DNA from: Rhodobacterales bacterium RIFCSPHIGHO2_02_FULL_62_130
GTDB taxonomy: Bacteria; Pseudomonadota; Alphaproteobacteria; Rhodobacterales; Rhodobacteraceae
DNA: 64,000 bases
NCBI GenBank assembly: GCA_001828855.1
Contig: MHZT01000040.1
Span: 177,064 to 241,063, forward strand
Direction of reading: 5' to 3'
This document shows positions 1 through 9,786 of this stretch, in pieces. A model generated the notes under the pieces. The model worked only from the letters and a program-made list of their open reading frames with translations. It had not been told where the DNA came from and searched no databases. The position numbers and the translations under genes are program-made. The stretch's first letter is position 1, and every line of letters starts with the position of its first letter.

Positions 1-126
1 CCCCGAAACCGCCCCCGCCCTCCATACCCCCCCCAACCCCTAACAATCCCTTAACCGCACCCCCACCCCCCGTTGAAATCAAACAACAATCCAAAGTCCC
101 GCACCGGGACCGCCAAAGGCCGCCCC

Positions 127-1605
<1,479 letters not shown>

Positions 1606-1921
1606 CAGGGCCATCCCGCGCGATGATTCCCCCGCAAAAGCGCGGATCGGCTGGCCCCTGCCTGCCGCAAATCTGCTCTAAATTGCGGCAATTCAGCCGA
1701 ATTCTTCCCTTTGTCACAGTCGTATCTACACAAACATTTTTACCCGCGTCGCATTTGTAACAGGCCAGTTGACACAGCGCCCCCAGCACAGAGTAAGGTG
1801 AAGCAGGGATCAGCCTTGGCAGGCCATTTACATGGCGAATCCGGGGCGCTCTTAAAGATGGGGTCCGATCAACGGACCCCGCACGTTACCGCGCAAGCGG
1901 ACCAACAACAGGGAGACTTTC
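1606..1921. other. Intergenic leader of the ABC importer operon
   Basis: 316 bases without a gene. It holds a promoter candidate (TTGACA at 1769-1774) and a perfect 8-bp hairpin, GGGGTCCG 1860-1867 pairing with CGGACCCC 1873-1880 around a 5-base loop. The hairpin ends about 30 bases before the ribosome site GGGAG at 1911-1915. It could stabilise the mRNA or be a protein-binding leader. No terminator for glpK was recognised. Confidence 0.5.
1769..1797 (+). promoter_or_regulatory. Candidate sigma70 promoter of the ABC importer
   Basis: TTGACA at 1769-1774 is a perfect -35 hexamer. A 17-base spacer leads to AGTAAG at 1792-1797, a weak -10. Position fits an about 120-base leader to the GTG at 1922. 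Inferred from sequence only. Confidence 0.35.
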
Positions 1922-3046
1922 GTGAAAAAGAATGCATCTGTCAGCCGCCGCAGTTTTCTGAAAACTTCGGCCGCAGGTGTGGGCGCACTGGCTGCCCCCG
2001 CGCTGATCTCGTCCAAGGCCTTGGCCTCGTCGGGCGAACTGAATTTCACCGGTTGGGCCGGCTATCCCGCCCTTGCGGAAAAAGTGCTTCCGGCCTTCAC
2101 CGCCGCCACGGGCATCACGGTGAACTTCACCGAACAGCCCGATCAGGACACCATGTTCGCCCAAGGCAAGGTGGCGCTGCAATCGGGCGGGATCGATATG
2201 ATCGAACCGACCATTGACCGCGTCGGCGCCTGGGCGTCGAACGGCCTTCTGGGTGCGTTTGACGAAGCCAAGCTGGCGATGGGCAACTATCTGCCCGGTC
2301 TGGCCGACGGTGCCGCGGGCGAGCGTTCGCGCGTCGATGGCAAGCTGATGTATGTTCCCTCTGTCTGGGGAACCGAGGCTTTGGTCTATAACAAGGAAGC
2401 TGCCGTTCTGGGCGATCCGGCGTCCTTGGGCGCGCTGTTCGATCCGGCCAATCAGGTTGTGCTGCGTCCGCATTCGGCCCTTGCTGCGATGGGCCGCTGG
2501 CTGGACGCCACCGGCAAGCTGCCGCGTCCGTGGATGGACGGCTACAGCGATCCGGCCGCCATGGTCGAATTGTGGGACATCGCTCTGGCCGAAGCCATCA
2601 AGGCCAAGGCAAACGTGGTCCAGTTCTGGTCGGGTGAAAACGAGGCCAATGCCGGCTTTACCGCCAACGGCGCGACCGTGGGACTGTGCTGGGATTCGAC
2701 CGGCTACAACCTTCGCAATGACGGCTACGGCTATGCCGCGCCGGTTGAAGGTGCCTTCGCATGGCATCAGGGCTTTGTGCTGATGGCAAATGCCGTCAAC
2801 GTCGATCAGGCCCATGAATTTGCCAAGTGGGTATCCTCTGCAGAAGGTGCCGCCGCTTGGGCAACGGCCTTCTCGTCCAACCCGGTTGGCAAGGGCGCAG
2901 CCGATCTGCTCGATCCGGAAGTGTCGGCCTATTACAACGCCGCTTTCGATGACGCCAAACTGGCTGCCCTGTGGTGGTGGCCGGACCAGTCGGCGGACTT
3001 CCTCGCCAAGCGCGCGGAATATTCTGACAAGTATAAAGCCGCCTGA
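1922..3046 (+). CDS. Tat-exported ABC substrate-binding protein, spermidine/putrescine type
   Basis: Periplasmic ligand receptor of an ABC importer, 374 residues. It begins at GTG with SD GGGAG seven bases upstream. The N-terminus is a twin-arginine signal (SRRSFLK near residue 8, then a hydrophobic Ala-rich segment ending in KALA about residue 35). The mature part starts ELNFTGWAGYPALAEKV, as in PotD/PotF-class proteins, and ends in a Trp-rich helix. It is followed by genes for an ATPase and two permeases in the same direction, so it supplies the binding component. Polyamine or a related small cation such as GABA is the likely ligand; the sequence does not fix this. Confidence 0.85.
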   Translation: MKKNASVSRRSFLKTSAAGVGALAAPALISSKALASSGELNFTGWAGYPALAEKVLPAFTAATGITVNFTEQPDQDTMFAQGKVALQSGGIDMIEPTIDRVGAWASNGLLGAFDEAKLAMGNYLPGLADGAAGERSRVDGKLMYVPSVWGTEALVYNKEAAVLGDPASLGALFDPANQVVLRPHSALAAMGRWLDATGKLPRPWMDGYSDPAAMVELWDIALAEAIKAKANVVQFWSGENEANAGFTANGATVGLCWDSTGYNLRNDGYGYAAPVEGAFAWHQGFVLMANAVNVDQAHEFAKWVSSAEGAAAWATAFSSNPVGKGAADLLDPEVSAYYNAAFDDAKLAALWWWPDQSADFLAKRAEYSDKYKAA

Positions 3047-3064
3047 TCAGCGTCGCTTTGACGG

Positions 3065-3091
3065 CTCGCCGGGTCTGCAAGGCCCGGCGAG
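3065..3091 (+). terminator. Intercistronic hairpin after the binding-protein gene
   Basis: CTCGCCGGG (3065-3073) pairs perfectly with CCCGGCGAG (3083-3091), loop 9 bases, and is followed by only a short T-rich stretch. It lies 18 bases past the stop codon. Such hairpins often protect the binding-protein message or partly terminate it so that receptor is made in excess over the membrane parts. Confidence 0.45.
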
Positions 3092-3220
3092 TTGCGTTTC
3101 TGCGGGGGTATATCTGGACCGATCCGCGTGATTGATCTGGCGCTACCCATCAGGATCATGACGCGGCCTGCTAGGCTTTCAAAAACCATAACAACAAAGA
3201 CCAGGGAAAAGGGCGATCTG

Positions 3221-4306
3221 ATGAGTGCTGGGATCGAGCTTGAAAATGTCGTGTGCGACTTCGGAAATTTCCGCGCCGTCGACAATGTAAACGTCAACAT
3301 CCAGCCCGGAGAGTTCTTCTCGTTCCTTGGGCCGTCGGGATGCGGTAAGACCACCATCCTGCGGATGATTTCGGGGTTCAACGAGCCAACCAAAGGTGTC
3401 ATCCGCATCGGCGGCAAGGATATGCGCGGCCAGCGCCCTAACCAGCGCCCCACCGCGCTTATCTTCCAGAACCTTGCGCTGTTTCCCTTGATGCCGATCT
3501 GGGAGAATATCTCGTTCGGGCTGGAAGTGCGCGGCGTCGACAAGGCCACCCGCCGCAAACGCGCCGAGGAATTGCTGGCACTGGTTGATCTGCCAGATGC
3601 CGCCGACAAGATGGTCAGCCAGCTTTCGGGCGGCCAGAAACAGCGCGTCGCCATCGCCCGCGCCTTGGCCGTGGAACCGGCGGTGATGCTGCTGGACGAA
3701 CCGCTGTCGGCGCTGGACCTGAAACTGCGCCAGCACATGCGGGCCGAGTTGCGCGCCATCCAGAAGCGCACGGGCGTGACCTTCATCTATATCACCCATG
3801 ATCAGGGCGAGGCGCTGGCCATGTCGGATCGTGTAGGCGTCATGTCTCAGGGCCGCCTGCAACAGGTCGCCAACCCGCGCGACATCTACAACAATCCGGT
3901 GAACGGCTTTGTCGCCAGCTTTGTCGGCGAGAACAACATCCTGACAGGTTCCGTGCAAAATGCAGCCGATGGTATGGCCAGCTTTGCCACCCCGATCGGC
4001 ACATTCCGCGCCCGCCTTGTCGATGGTGCCAATGGCAAGCCCGTCAAGCTCTATATCCGCCCCGAACACGTCACGCTGTCCGAAATTCCCGGTAAGGAAA
4101 ACTCGGTCCCCGTCACCATCAGCGATGTGGCTTTCGAGGGCAATTTCATCGCCGTGCAGGCCCAGACCGAAAACGGCACCACTCTTGTGGCCGAACTTCG
4201 CAACGATGGCGCAGCCACGGTTCCGGCCACGGGATCAAAGCTGCACATGACCTTTGACGCCCAGCGTTCGGCCTTGTTGCCGGATGCCGTGGGCGGGCGG
4301 GGGTAA
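3221..4306 (+). CDS. ABC transporter ATP-binding protein, PotA-like
   Basis: Cytoplasmic ATPase that powers the importer, 361 residues. Walker A GPSGCGKTT is near residue 38, the Q-loop FQNLALF near 85, signature LSGGQKQR near 136, Walker B MLLDEPLSALD near 156 and the switch histidine ITHD near 189. A TOBE-type beta domain fills about 270-350, as in PotA. ATG 3221 is chosen over longer in-frame starts because the conserved domain begins immediately after it (SAGIELENV) and AGGGAAAAGGG precedes it. It is separated by only 5 bases from the first permease gene. Confidence 0.9.
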   Translation: MSAGIELENVVCDFGNFRAVDNVNVNIQPGEFFSFLGPSGCGKTTILRMISGFNEPTKGVIRIGGKDMRGQRPNQRPTALIFQNLALFPLMPIWENISFGLEVRGVDKATRRKRAEELLALVDLPDAADKMVSQLSGGQKQRVAIARALAVEPAVMLLDEPLSALDLKLRQHMRAELRAIQKRTGVTFIYITHDQGEALAMSDRVGVMSQGRLQQVANPRDIYNNPVNGFVASFVGENNILTGSVQNAADGMASFATPIGTFRARLVDGANGKPVKLYIRPEHVTLSEIPGKENSVPVTISDVAFEGNFIAVQAQTENGTTLVAELRNDGAATVPATGSKLHMTFDAQRSALLPDAVGGRG

Positions 4307-4311
4307 CGGCC

Positions 4312-5235
4312 ATGCAGGAACTCCTTCGCCGCTATGGCGTGGGCCTGACGGCGGCGTTCATCGGCCTGACCGCGTTCTGGCTTTTGATCCTTGTCATCCT
4401 GCCCAACGTCACCCTGTTCGAAAGCTCGTTCCGCCCCTATCTGCCGGTGGTGGATGTCGGCGGGCCGCTGGATACCTATTCGCTGAACAACTACATGAAA
4501 GTGTTCGGCGTGCCGGTCGATGTGTCGGTGCTGTGGATGACCTTTCAGGTGCCGGTCCATATCAAGATCTTCTTCGGCACGATCTACTACTCGACGCTGG
4601 TGACAGTGATCACCTTCCTCCTTGCCTATCCGCTGGCCTATTATCTGGCCAAGGTGGTTTCGCCCAAATCGCTGCCGACGCTGTTCCTGCTGCTGTTCGT
4701 GCCGCTGTGGGTGTCCGAGATTTTGCGCTCTTTCGCGTGGTTCATCATTCTGGCCTTCAAAGGCCCGCTGAACGCGCTGCTGCTGAACATCGGCCTGATC
4801 GACGCGCCGGTCCGCTGGATTTCCGGCTATAACTCGGTGATCGTCGGTCTGGTCTACACCTATGTGCTGTTCATGGTGTTCCCGCTGTATAACGCGATCC
4901 AGTCGCTGGACACCAACCAGATCGAGGCCGCCGAAGACCTTGGCGCGCCGTGGTGGCGCATCCACCAGCGCGTGATCCTGCCCCATGCCAAGCCGGGCAT
5001 CGCCTCGGGATCCGTGATGGTGTTCATGCTGTGCGCGGGCTCCTTGCTGGTGCCGACGCTGCTGGGGTCGACCTCGGCGCAATGGTTCACCCAGACCATC
5101 CAGCAATGGATGCTTGAAGCGCTGGATTGGAACACAGGGGCGGCCTATGCCTTCATGCTGCTGATCCTTTGCACGGTCTTTGTCAGCGTCGTCATGCGGA
5201 TTTTCCGCGTGAAACTGTCCGACATCGCCAAATAA
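4312..5235 (+). CDS. ABC transporter permease, PotB-like
   Basis: First membrane subunit of the polyamine-type importer, 307 residues. About six hydrophobic helices are visible, the first at residues 13-35. The cytoplasmic EAA loop (EAAEDLGAPWW, near residue 205, with a conserved G and ILPHAKPGI) contacts the ATPase. A longer periplasmic segment follows helix 1, as in PotB. It starts 5 bases after the ATPase stop and is followed after 12 bases by the second permease, with SD GGGGG between them. Confidence 0.88.
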   Translation: MQELLRRYGVGLTAAFIGLTAFWLLILVILPNVTLFESSFRPYLPVVDVGGPLDTYSLNNYMKVFGVPVDVSVLWMTFQVPVHIKIFFGTIYYSTLVTVITFLLAYPLAYYLAKVVSPKSLPTLFLLLFVPLWVSEILRSFAWFIILAFKGPLNALLLNIGLIDAPVRWISGYNSVIVGLVYTYVLFMVFPLYNAIQSLDTNQIEAAEDLGAPWWRIHQRVILPHAKPGIASGSVMVFMLCAGSLLVPTLLGSTSAQWFTQTIQQWMLEALDWNTGAAYAFMLLILCTVFVSVVMRIFRVKLSDIAK

Positions 5236-5247
5236 GGGGGCAAGATC

Positions 5248-6084
5248 ATGCACAAGAACCGCAATCTGGCCTTTCACCTTTATATGGCGCTGTTTCTGGC
5301 CTATCTGCTGATCCCGCTGATCATCATGGGCGGGGCGGCGTTCAACGATAGCAAGCTGCCGACGGTCTACCCTTGGAAGGGCTATACCGATCAATGGTTT
5401 ATTGATCTTTGGAACGACAACCGCATCTGGATCGCGTTCCGCAACACCATCCTTGTGGCGGTGGCCGTGGCGGCGATCTCGGTTCCCATCGGCACGGCGG
5501 CGGCCATCCTGATCAACTCGCTGGGCGGGCGTATCCGCTCGGCACTGTACGGGATCATGGTGGCGCCAATTCTGGCACCCGGCGCTGTGATCGGCATCTC
5601 GACTCTGCTGTTCTGGAACAAGTTCTCGGTGCCGGCGGGGCTGCATCTGTCGGTGCTGGGGCAGGTCAGCTATATCGCGGCCTTCGTGATGCTGCTGGTG
5701 CTGGCACGGCTGCAAAGCTTTGACCACTCGCTGGAAGAGGCGGCACTGGATCTGGGTGCGACGCATTCCCAAGTGATGCGCCGCATCATGCTGCCGCATC
5801 TTTACCCCGCCATCGGGGCAGGGGCGGCGATTGCCTTCTTCCAGTCGATCGAGAACTTCAACATCACGCTGTTCACGCGCGGCAATGCCGATACGCTCAC
5901 GGTCTATGTGTTCTCGAAAGTGCGGTCGGGCATCACCCCTACCATCAACGCCCTTGCGCTGCTGCTGATCCTGTTCACACTTGGCCTTGCCGTCTGGTAT
6001 GAACTGAACCGCCGCCGCAAAGCGCGGATCGAAGCCGCCCGCGAGGCCGAGGGCCGCCGCGCCGAAGAGGCCGCGCTTCTGTGA
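5248..6084 (+). CDS. ABC transporter permease, PotC-like
   Basis: Second membrane subunit, 278 residues, six predicted helices and an EAA loop EEAALDLGATHSQVMRR near residue 162 followed by MLPHLYPAI. It ends in a charged, Arg/Glu/Ala-rich tail (about residues 250-278). This is the last gene of the importer operon; a strong GC hairpin follows directly after the stop codon. Confidence 0.88.
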   Translation: MHKNRNLAFHLYMALFLAYLLIPLIIMGGAAFNDSKLPTVYPWKGYTDQWFIDLWNDNRIWIAFRNTILVAVAVAAISVPIGTAAAILINSLGGRIRSALYGIMVAPILAPGAVIGISTLLFWNKFSVPAGLHLSVLGQVSYIAAFVMLLVLARLQSFDHSLEEAALDLGATHSQVMRRIMLPHLYPAIGAGAAIAFFQSIENFNITLFTRGNADTLTVYVFSKVRSGITPTINALALLLILFTLGLAVWYELNRRRKARIEAAREAEGRRAEEAALL

Positions 6085-6090
6085 TAAAAA

Positions 6091-6113
6091 GGGTGCGTGG
6101 AGACCACGCACCC
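6091..6113 (+). terminator. Hairpin at end of importer operon
   Basis: GGGTGCGTGG (6091-6100) pairs perfectly with CCACGCACCC (6104-6113) around a 3-base loop, starting seven bases after the permease stop. There is no good T tract on the plus strand; on the minus strand it is followed by TTTTTATC. It is related in sequence to the hairpins at 6234-6254 and 27273-27297. Confidence 0.5.
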
Positions 6114-6151
6114 TACCCCTGTTCTGAAAGTTCCGCTCATCCCCTTTGCCT

Positions 6152-6208
6152 AAATATCCCCGCCGGAGGCTCTGGCTGTCATGGCAAGAGCCTCCGGCGG
6201 GAGTATTT
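6152..6208. repeat. Dispersed palindrome A, copy 1
   Basis: Arms 6152-6173 and 6187-6208 are 22-base inverted repeats (two mismatches) of the form GCCTCCGGCGGGAGTATTT read outward. The loop is 13 bases. The same arm occurs at 19239-19393, 27177-27262 and 33434-33466. It sits in the convergent gap between the importer operon and gcdH. Confidence 0.8.
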
Positions 6209-6232
6209 GAACCAAGGTGAACCCAAAGGGTA

Positions 6233-6255
6233 GGGTGCGTGCTTGTCACGCACCT
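6233..6255. repeat. Dispersed hairpin B, copy 1
   Basis: GGTGCGTG (6234-6241) and CACGCACC (6247-6254) flank the loop CTTGT. The flanking text GGTAGGGTGCGTGCTTGTCA is identical to that at 27270-27289, where it again follows palindrome A and precedes the 3' end of a minus-strand gene. It may terminate gcdH transcripts. Confidence 0.7.
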
Positions 6256-6265
6256 TTGCTCAGGG

Positions 6266-7486
6266 TCAGAAGAACGCCTGCAGGCCGGTGATCGCGCGGC
6301 CAAGGATCAGCGCGTGGACGTCGTGGGTGCCTTCATAGGTGTTGACCGTTTCAAGGTTCACCATGTGGCGCATGATCTGGAAGTCTTCCTGAATCCCGTT
6401 GCCGCCGTGCATGTCGCGGGCGTGGCGGGCGGCGTCCAGCGCTTTGCCGCAGTTGTTGCGCTTGATGATCGAGATCATCTCGGGTGCGGCGTTGGCATCG
6501 TCCAGCAGGCGACCGACGCGCAACGAGGCTTGCAGGCCCAGCGAGATTTCCGTCATCATATTGGCAAGCTTCAACTGGTAAAGCTGGGTTTGCGCCAGCG
6601 GTTTGTTGAACTGCTTGCGGTCCAGACCGTATTGGCGGGCGGCGTGCAGGCAGAATTCGGCAGCCCCCAGCACCCCCCACGAGATGCCATAGCGCGCGCG
6701 GTTCAAACAGCCGAACGGGCCTTTCAGGCCTTCGACGTTCGGGAGCAGCGCGTCCTCGGAGACTTCGACATCCTTCAGCACGATCTCGCCGGTGATCGAG
6801 GCGCGCAGGGACAGCTTGCCGCCAATCTTCGGCGCGCTAAGACCCTTGGTGCCTTTGTCCAGCACAAAGCCCTTGATCTTGCCGCCATGGGCTTCGGATT
6901 TCGCCCAGACCACAAACACATCCGCGATCGGTGCGTTGGAAATCCACATCTTGGCGCCGTTCAGCACATAGCCATTGGCGGTTTTCTTCGCCACGGTCTT
7001 CATGCCAGCAGGGTCCGATCCGGCATCGGGTTCGGTCAGACCAAAGCAGCCGATCCATTCGCCCGTCGCCAGTTTCGGCAGATATTTCATCCGCTGCGCC
7101 TCGGTGCCATAGGCGTAGATCGGATACATCACCAAGGATGACTGCACCGACATCATCGAGCGGTAGCCGCTGTCCACGCGTTCAACTTCTCGCGCGATCA
7201 GGCCGTAGGCGACGTAAGACGATCCCAGCCCGCCGTATTGTTCCGGGACGGTCACGCCCAGCAGGCCCATCTCGCCCATCTCGCGGAAGATCGCGGGGTC
7301 GGTGGATTCCTCGCGGTAGGCGGCAACGACGCGCGGCTGCAGTTTCTCTTGGGCATAGGACCGTGCGGCATCGCGCAGCATGCGCTCTTCTTCGGTCAGC
7401 TGATCCTCCAGCCGGAAGGGGTCTTCCCAATCAAAACGGCCCAGATCGGGGGCATCTTTGGCTTTGAGGTAAGGTTTCTCGGTCAT
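6266..7486 (-). CDS. gcdH: Glutaryl-CoA dehydrogenase (acyl-CoA dehydrogenase family)
   Basis: FAD enzyme that oxidises and decarboxylates glutaryl-CoA to crotonyl-CoA in lysine, hydroxylysine and tryptophan breakdown. The 406 residues match full-length GcdH. Visible features: [17 protein letters not shown] near the start, the flavin/substrate segment [14 protein letters not shown] near residue 150, and the catalytic Glu384 within [18 protein letters not shown] lies eight bases before the ATG. Divergent from a LysR regulator across about 100 bases, the usual gcdH/gcdR layout. A GcdH rather than a general acyl-CoA dehydrogenase is favoured by the [17 protein letters not shown] end. Confidence 0.93.
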   Translation of the reverse strand: MTEKPYLKAKDAPDLGRFDWEDPFRLEDQLTEEERMLRDAARSYAQEKLQPRVVAAYREESTDPAIFREMGEMGLLGVTVPEQYGGLGSSYVAYGLIAREVERVDSGYRSMMSVQSSLVMYPIYAYGTEAQRMKYLPKLATGEWIGCFGLTEPDAGSDPAGMKTVAKKTANGYVLNGAKMWISNAPIADVFVVWAKSEAHGGKIKGFVLDKGTKGLSAPKIGGKLSLRASITGEIVLKDVEVSEDALLPNVEGLKGPFGCLNRARYGISWGVLGAAEFCLHAARQYGLDRKQFNKPLAQTQLYQLKLANMMTEISLGLQASLRVGRLLDDANAAPEMISIIKRNNCGKALDAARHARDMHGGNGIQEDFQIMRHMVNLETVNTYEGTHDVHALILGRAITGLQAFF

Positions 7487-7500
7487 GGCGGCTCCTTGGT

Positions 7501-7587
7501 GGAAAACTCATTTCTGTGGCCTTCTATTGCATGAATCGCAGTAACAGCCTAACGAAACGGCATCGCCCAATGATGAGGAAAACTCAT
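7501..7587. promoter_or_regulatory. Twin GGAAAACTCAT repeats between gcdH and its LysR gene
   Basis: The 11-mer GGAAAACTCAT occurs at 7501-7511 and again at 7577-7587, same orientation, 76 bases apart, in the divergent control region. The second copy supplies the SD (GAGGAAAA) of the LysR gene and touches its ATG. Probable binding sites of the LysR protein; inferred. Confidence 0.4.
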
Positions 7588-8472
7588 ATGATCGGTTCGC
7601 GCCGCTACCTGCCGTCGATGCCGTCCCTGCTGGCGCTGGAGGCGGTGGCGCGGCTTGGCACCACCTCGGCTGCGGCGGATGAGTTGAACCTGACGCAAGG
7701 GGCGATCAGCCGCCAGTTGCAGGTGCTGGAGGGGCAGTTGGGGGTGCAATTGTTGCTGCGTGACAAGCATCGCCTGCGGTTGACCCCCGCCGCGCAGGAC
7801 TATGTGCGCGAGGTGCGGCGCGCGCTGCAATCGCTGTCGCAGGCCTCGCTCAAGCTGCGGGCAAACCCTTTGGGCGGCAGTCTGAACCTTGCGATCCTGC
7901 CCGCTTTTGGCATGCATTGGCTTGCGCCACGGCTGGCGCATTTCGCCGCCAGCCACCCCGAGGTGACGGTGAACCTGTCCACCCGTCTTGCGCCGTTTGA
8001 TTTCGCCAACACCAGCTTTGACGCGGCGATCCACTACGGACGGCAGGATTGGGCGGGCGTCGATTACCTGCCCTTGATGGAGGAAGAGGTTCTGGCGGTG
8101 GCAGCCCCCGCCTTGGTGCCGCAGCCCTTGGACGCCGCGCAAGACGTGCTGGGCCTGCCCTTGCTGCAACTGGAAAGCCGCACCGGCGATTGGGGCCGCT
8201 GGCTGGCACATCACGGACAGGCGGGGCAGCGCCCGGCGGGGATGCTGTTTGACCAGTTCGCCACCATGACACAGGCCGCGCTGCACGGTCTGGGGGTGGC
8301 GCTATTGCCGCTGTTCCTGATCGGACGCGAGTTGGCGGAAGGCAGGCTTGTGCCGGTCTACGGCGGCCCGATCCGCGCGCTGGGCAGCTATTATCTGGTC
8401 TGGCCGCGCGACATACCGCCCCGTGCGCCGCTGCTGTCCTTCCGCGCCTGGATTGCCACGCAACTGACCTAG
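7588..8472 (+). CDS. LysR-family transcriptional regulator (GcvA/GcdR-like)
   Basis: DNA-binding regulator of 294 residues from ATG 7588. The helix-turn-helix is at about residues 10-65 (LALEAVARLGTTSAAADELN, then LTQGAISRQLQVLE), followed by the co-inducer domain. ATG 7588 is preferred to earlier in-frame starts because SD GAGG is ten bases upstream and the family start SRRYLPSMPSLLALEA follows at once. Its divergent position suggests that it controls gcdH in response to a glutarate or lysine degradation intermediate. Confidence 0.85.
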   Translation: MIGSRRYLPSMPSLLALEAVARLGTTSAAADELNLTQGAISRQLQVLEGQLGVQLLLRDKHRLRLTPAAQDYVREVRRALQSLSQASLKLRANPLGGSLNLAILPAFGMHWLAPRLAHFAASHPEVTVNLSTRLAPFDFANTSFDAAIHYGRQDWAGVDYLPLMEEEVLAVAAPALVPQPLDAAQDVLGLPLLQLESRTGDWGRWLAHHGQAGQRPAGMLFDQFATMTQAALHGLGVALLPLFLIGRELAEGRLVPVYGGPIRALGSYYLVWPRDIPPRAPLLSFRAWIATQLT

Positions 8473-8550
8473 CCGCGTCGCGCGGCGATGCGCCGCCTTG
8501 CCCCCGCCTGCGGTTGCGACTAAAGCGCAACTCGCAAGAGCAGGTCGCTC

Positions 8551-9135
8551 ATGGCAAGAGTGATGAATACAGTCCAGAACCCCATCGTCGCAGCCCTTGG
8601 TCCCGCCTTTGCGGATCTGCCAAACGCCCTGCAAAAGCTGCATTCTGGCACCGATGTGCGCCGCTATTCCGGGCGCACCGTTGTCAGGCACGGACCTTCG
8701 GTCATCGCGCGAATCCTGCTCCGGCTTGGTGGCTTTCCGCCCCAAGGCTCTGGCCTGCCGCTGCGCTTTACCATCACCCCCGACGCGCAGGGCGAGGCTT
8801 GGGCGCGCGATTTTGATGGCCATGTCACGCAATCGCGGCTGCGAGCGGGCAGAGCGGGGCAGGTCGTCGAACGCTTTGGCCCGTTCCACATCACCATGCA
8901 GCCCGTGGCCACCCCGACCAGCCTTTCGTTTCCTGTGGTGGCGATCCATTGCCTTGGCTTTGCCTTGCCGCGCCGCTTGCTGCCGAAAAACCCGTCCTAT
9001 GAAAGCGTTGATGCGTCGGGTGCGGTGATTTTCGACATCGGGGCGGAATTGCCGGTTCTGGGCCAGTTGATCGGCTATCGCGGCACCTTGCGCCCCGAGG
9101 CTTGCGACGCTCCTGCAGCAATCGCCACCGCCTGA
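8551..9135 (+). CDS. DUF4166 domain-containing protein
   Basis: 194 residues, no signal peptide or membrane helix. Most of the protein looks like the DUF4166 family: LQKLHSGTDVRRYSGR near residue 27, RLGGFPPQG near 58, PLRFTI near 69, and a C-terminal half with LPRRLLPK. In other genomes this domain stands alone or is fused to saccharopine-dehydrogenase-like or SDR proteins. Its function is unknown. An alternative start is Met5 (8563). Convergence or operon links with its neighbours are not evident. Confidence 0.75.
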   Translation: MARVMNTVQNPIVAALGPAFADLPNALQKLHSGTDVRRYSGRTVVRHGPSVIARILLRLGGFPPQGSGLPLRFTITPDAQGEAWARDFDGHVTQSRLRAGRAGQVVERFGPFHITMQPVATPTSLSFPVVAIHCLGFALPRRLLPKNPSYESVDASGAVIFDIGAELPVLGQLIGYRGTLRPEACDAPAAIATA

Positions 9136-9242
9136 CCCCCCGAAACGCCCTTCCCCCTGAGTCCTGACCGCCACACCTGCCGCCCTATATGCAGTAGCGG
9201 CGAATTGGTGCTGGTATAGCGCTAGACCACTGGGCTAGGGTC

Positions 9243-9251
9243 TGTGGATAA
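9243..9251 (-). promoter_or_regulatory. DnaA box upstream of nrdR
   Basis: TGTGGATAA is the reverse complement of the consensus DnaA box TTATCCACA, located 58 bases before nrdR. A 6-bp hairpin CCCCGG/CCGGGG follows at 9253-9271. A single box may be chance in 64 kb, but the position in a promoter region is suggestive. Confidence 0.4.
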
Positions 9252-9308
9252 CCCCGGATCTATACCGGGGGTCGAGGCAGTCATCAAAAAACAAGCAAGG
9301 AGGGGGCC

Positions 9309-9776
9309 ATGCGCTGCCCATTCTGCGGGAATATCGATACCCAAGTGAAGGACTCGCGTCCGGCCGAAGATCACGTCTCGATCCGGCGGCGGCGGTTTTG
9401 TCCGGCCTGTGGCGGGCGATTCACCACCTATGAACGTGTGCAGTTGCGCGATTTGGTCGTGGTGAAAACCTCCGGCAAGCGCGAGGATTTCGACCGCTCC
9501 AAACTGGAACGCTCGATCCGCATTGCGATGCAGAAACGCCCGATTGATCCCGACCGCATCGACCAGATGATTTCCGGCATCGTGCGGCGGCTGGAATCCT
9601 TGGGCGATACCGACATCTCGTCCAAAGTGATCGGCGAGATCGTGATGGAGTCGCTGGCCCGGATCGATACCGTGGCCTATGTCCGCTTTGCCAGCGTTTA
9701 CAAGAACTTCCAGGCGGCAGATGACTTCGACCGCTTTGTGTCGGAACTGCGCCCCGGCACCTTGCCCGACGAATAA
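9309..9776 (+). CDS. nrdR: Transcriptional repressor NrdR
   Basis: Nucleotide-sensing repressor of ribonucleotide reductase genes, 155 residues, the normal length. The N-terminal zinc ribbon is complete (C3, C6, C31, C34, with [17 protein letters not shown]). The ATP-cone follows ([20 protein letters not shown] near residue 50; [14 protein letters not shown] near 123). SD AAGGAGG precedes the ATG. ribD follows after 10 bases, the widespread nrdR-ribD order. Confidence 0.97.
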   Translation: MRCPFCGNIDTQVKDSRPAEDHVSIRRRRFCPACGGRFTTYERVQLRDLVVVKTSGKREDFDRSKLERSIRIAMQKRPIDPDRIDQMISGIVRRLESLGDTDISSKVIGEIVMESLARIDTVAYVRFASVYKNFQAADDFDRFVSELRPGTLPDE

Positions 9777-9786
9777 GGCCGTTTGG

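Noticed and set aside
73-126. TTG start for glpK
   Set aside because: The extra 18 residues are Lys/Asn-rich and unlike GlpK; ATG 127 puts the phosphate-binding motif at its usual position.
3092-3220. Longer start for the ABC ATPase
   Set aside because: The 43 extra codons cross the intercistronic region and show no similarity to ATPases.
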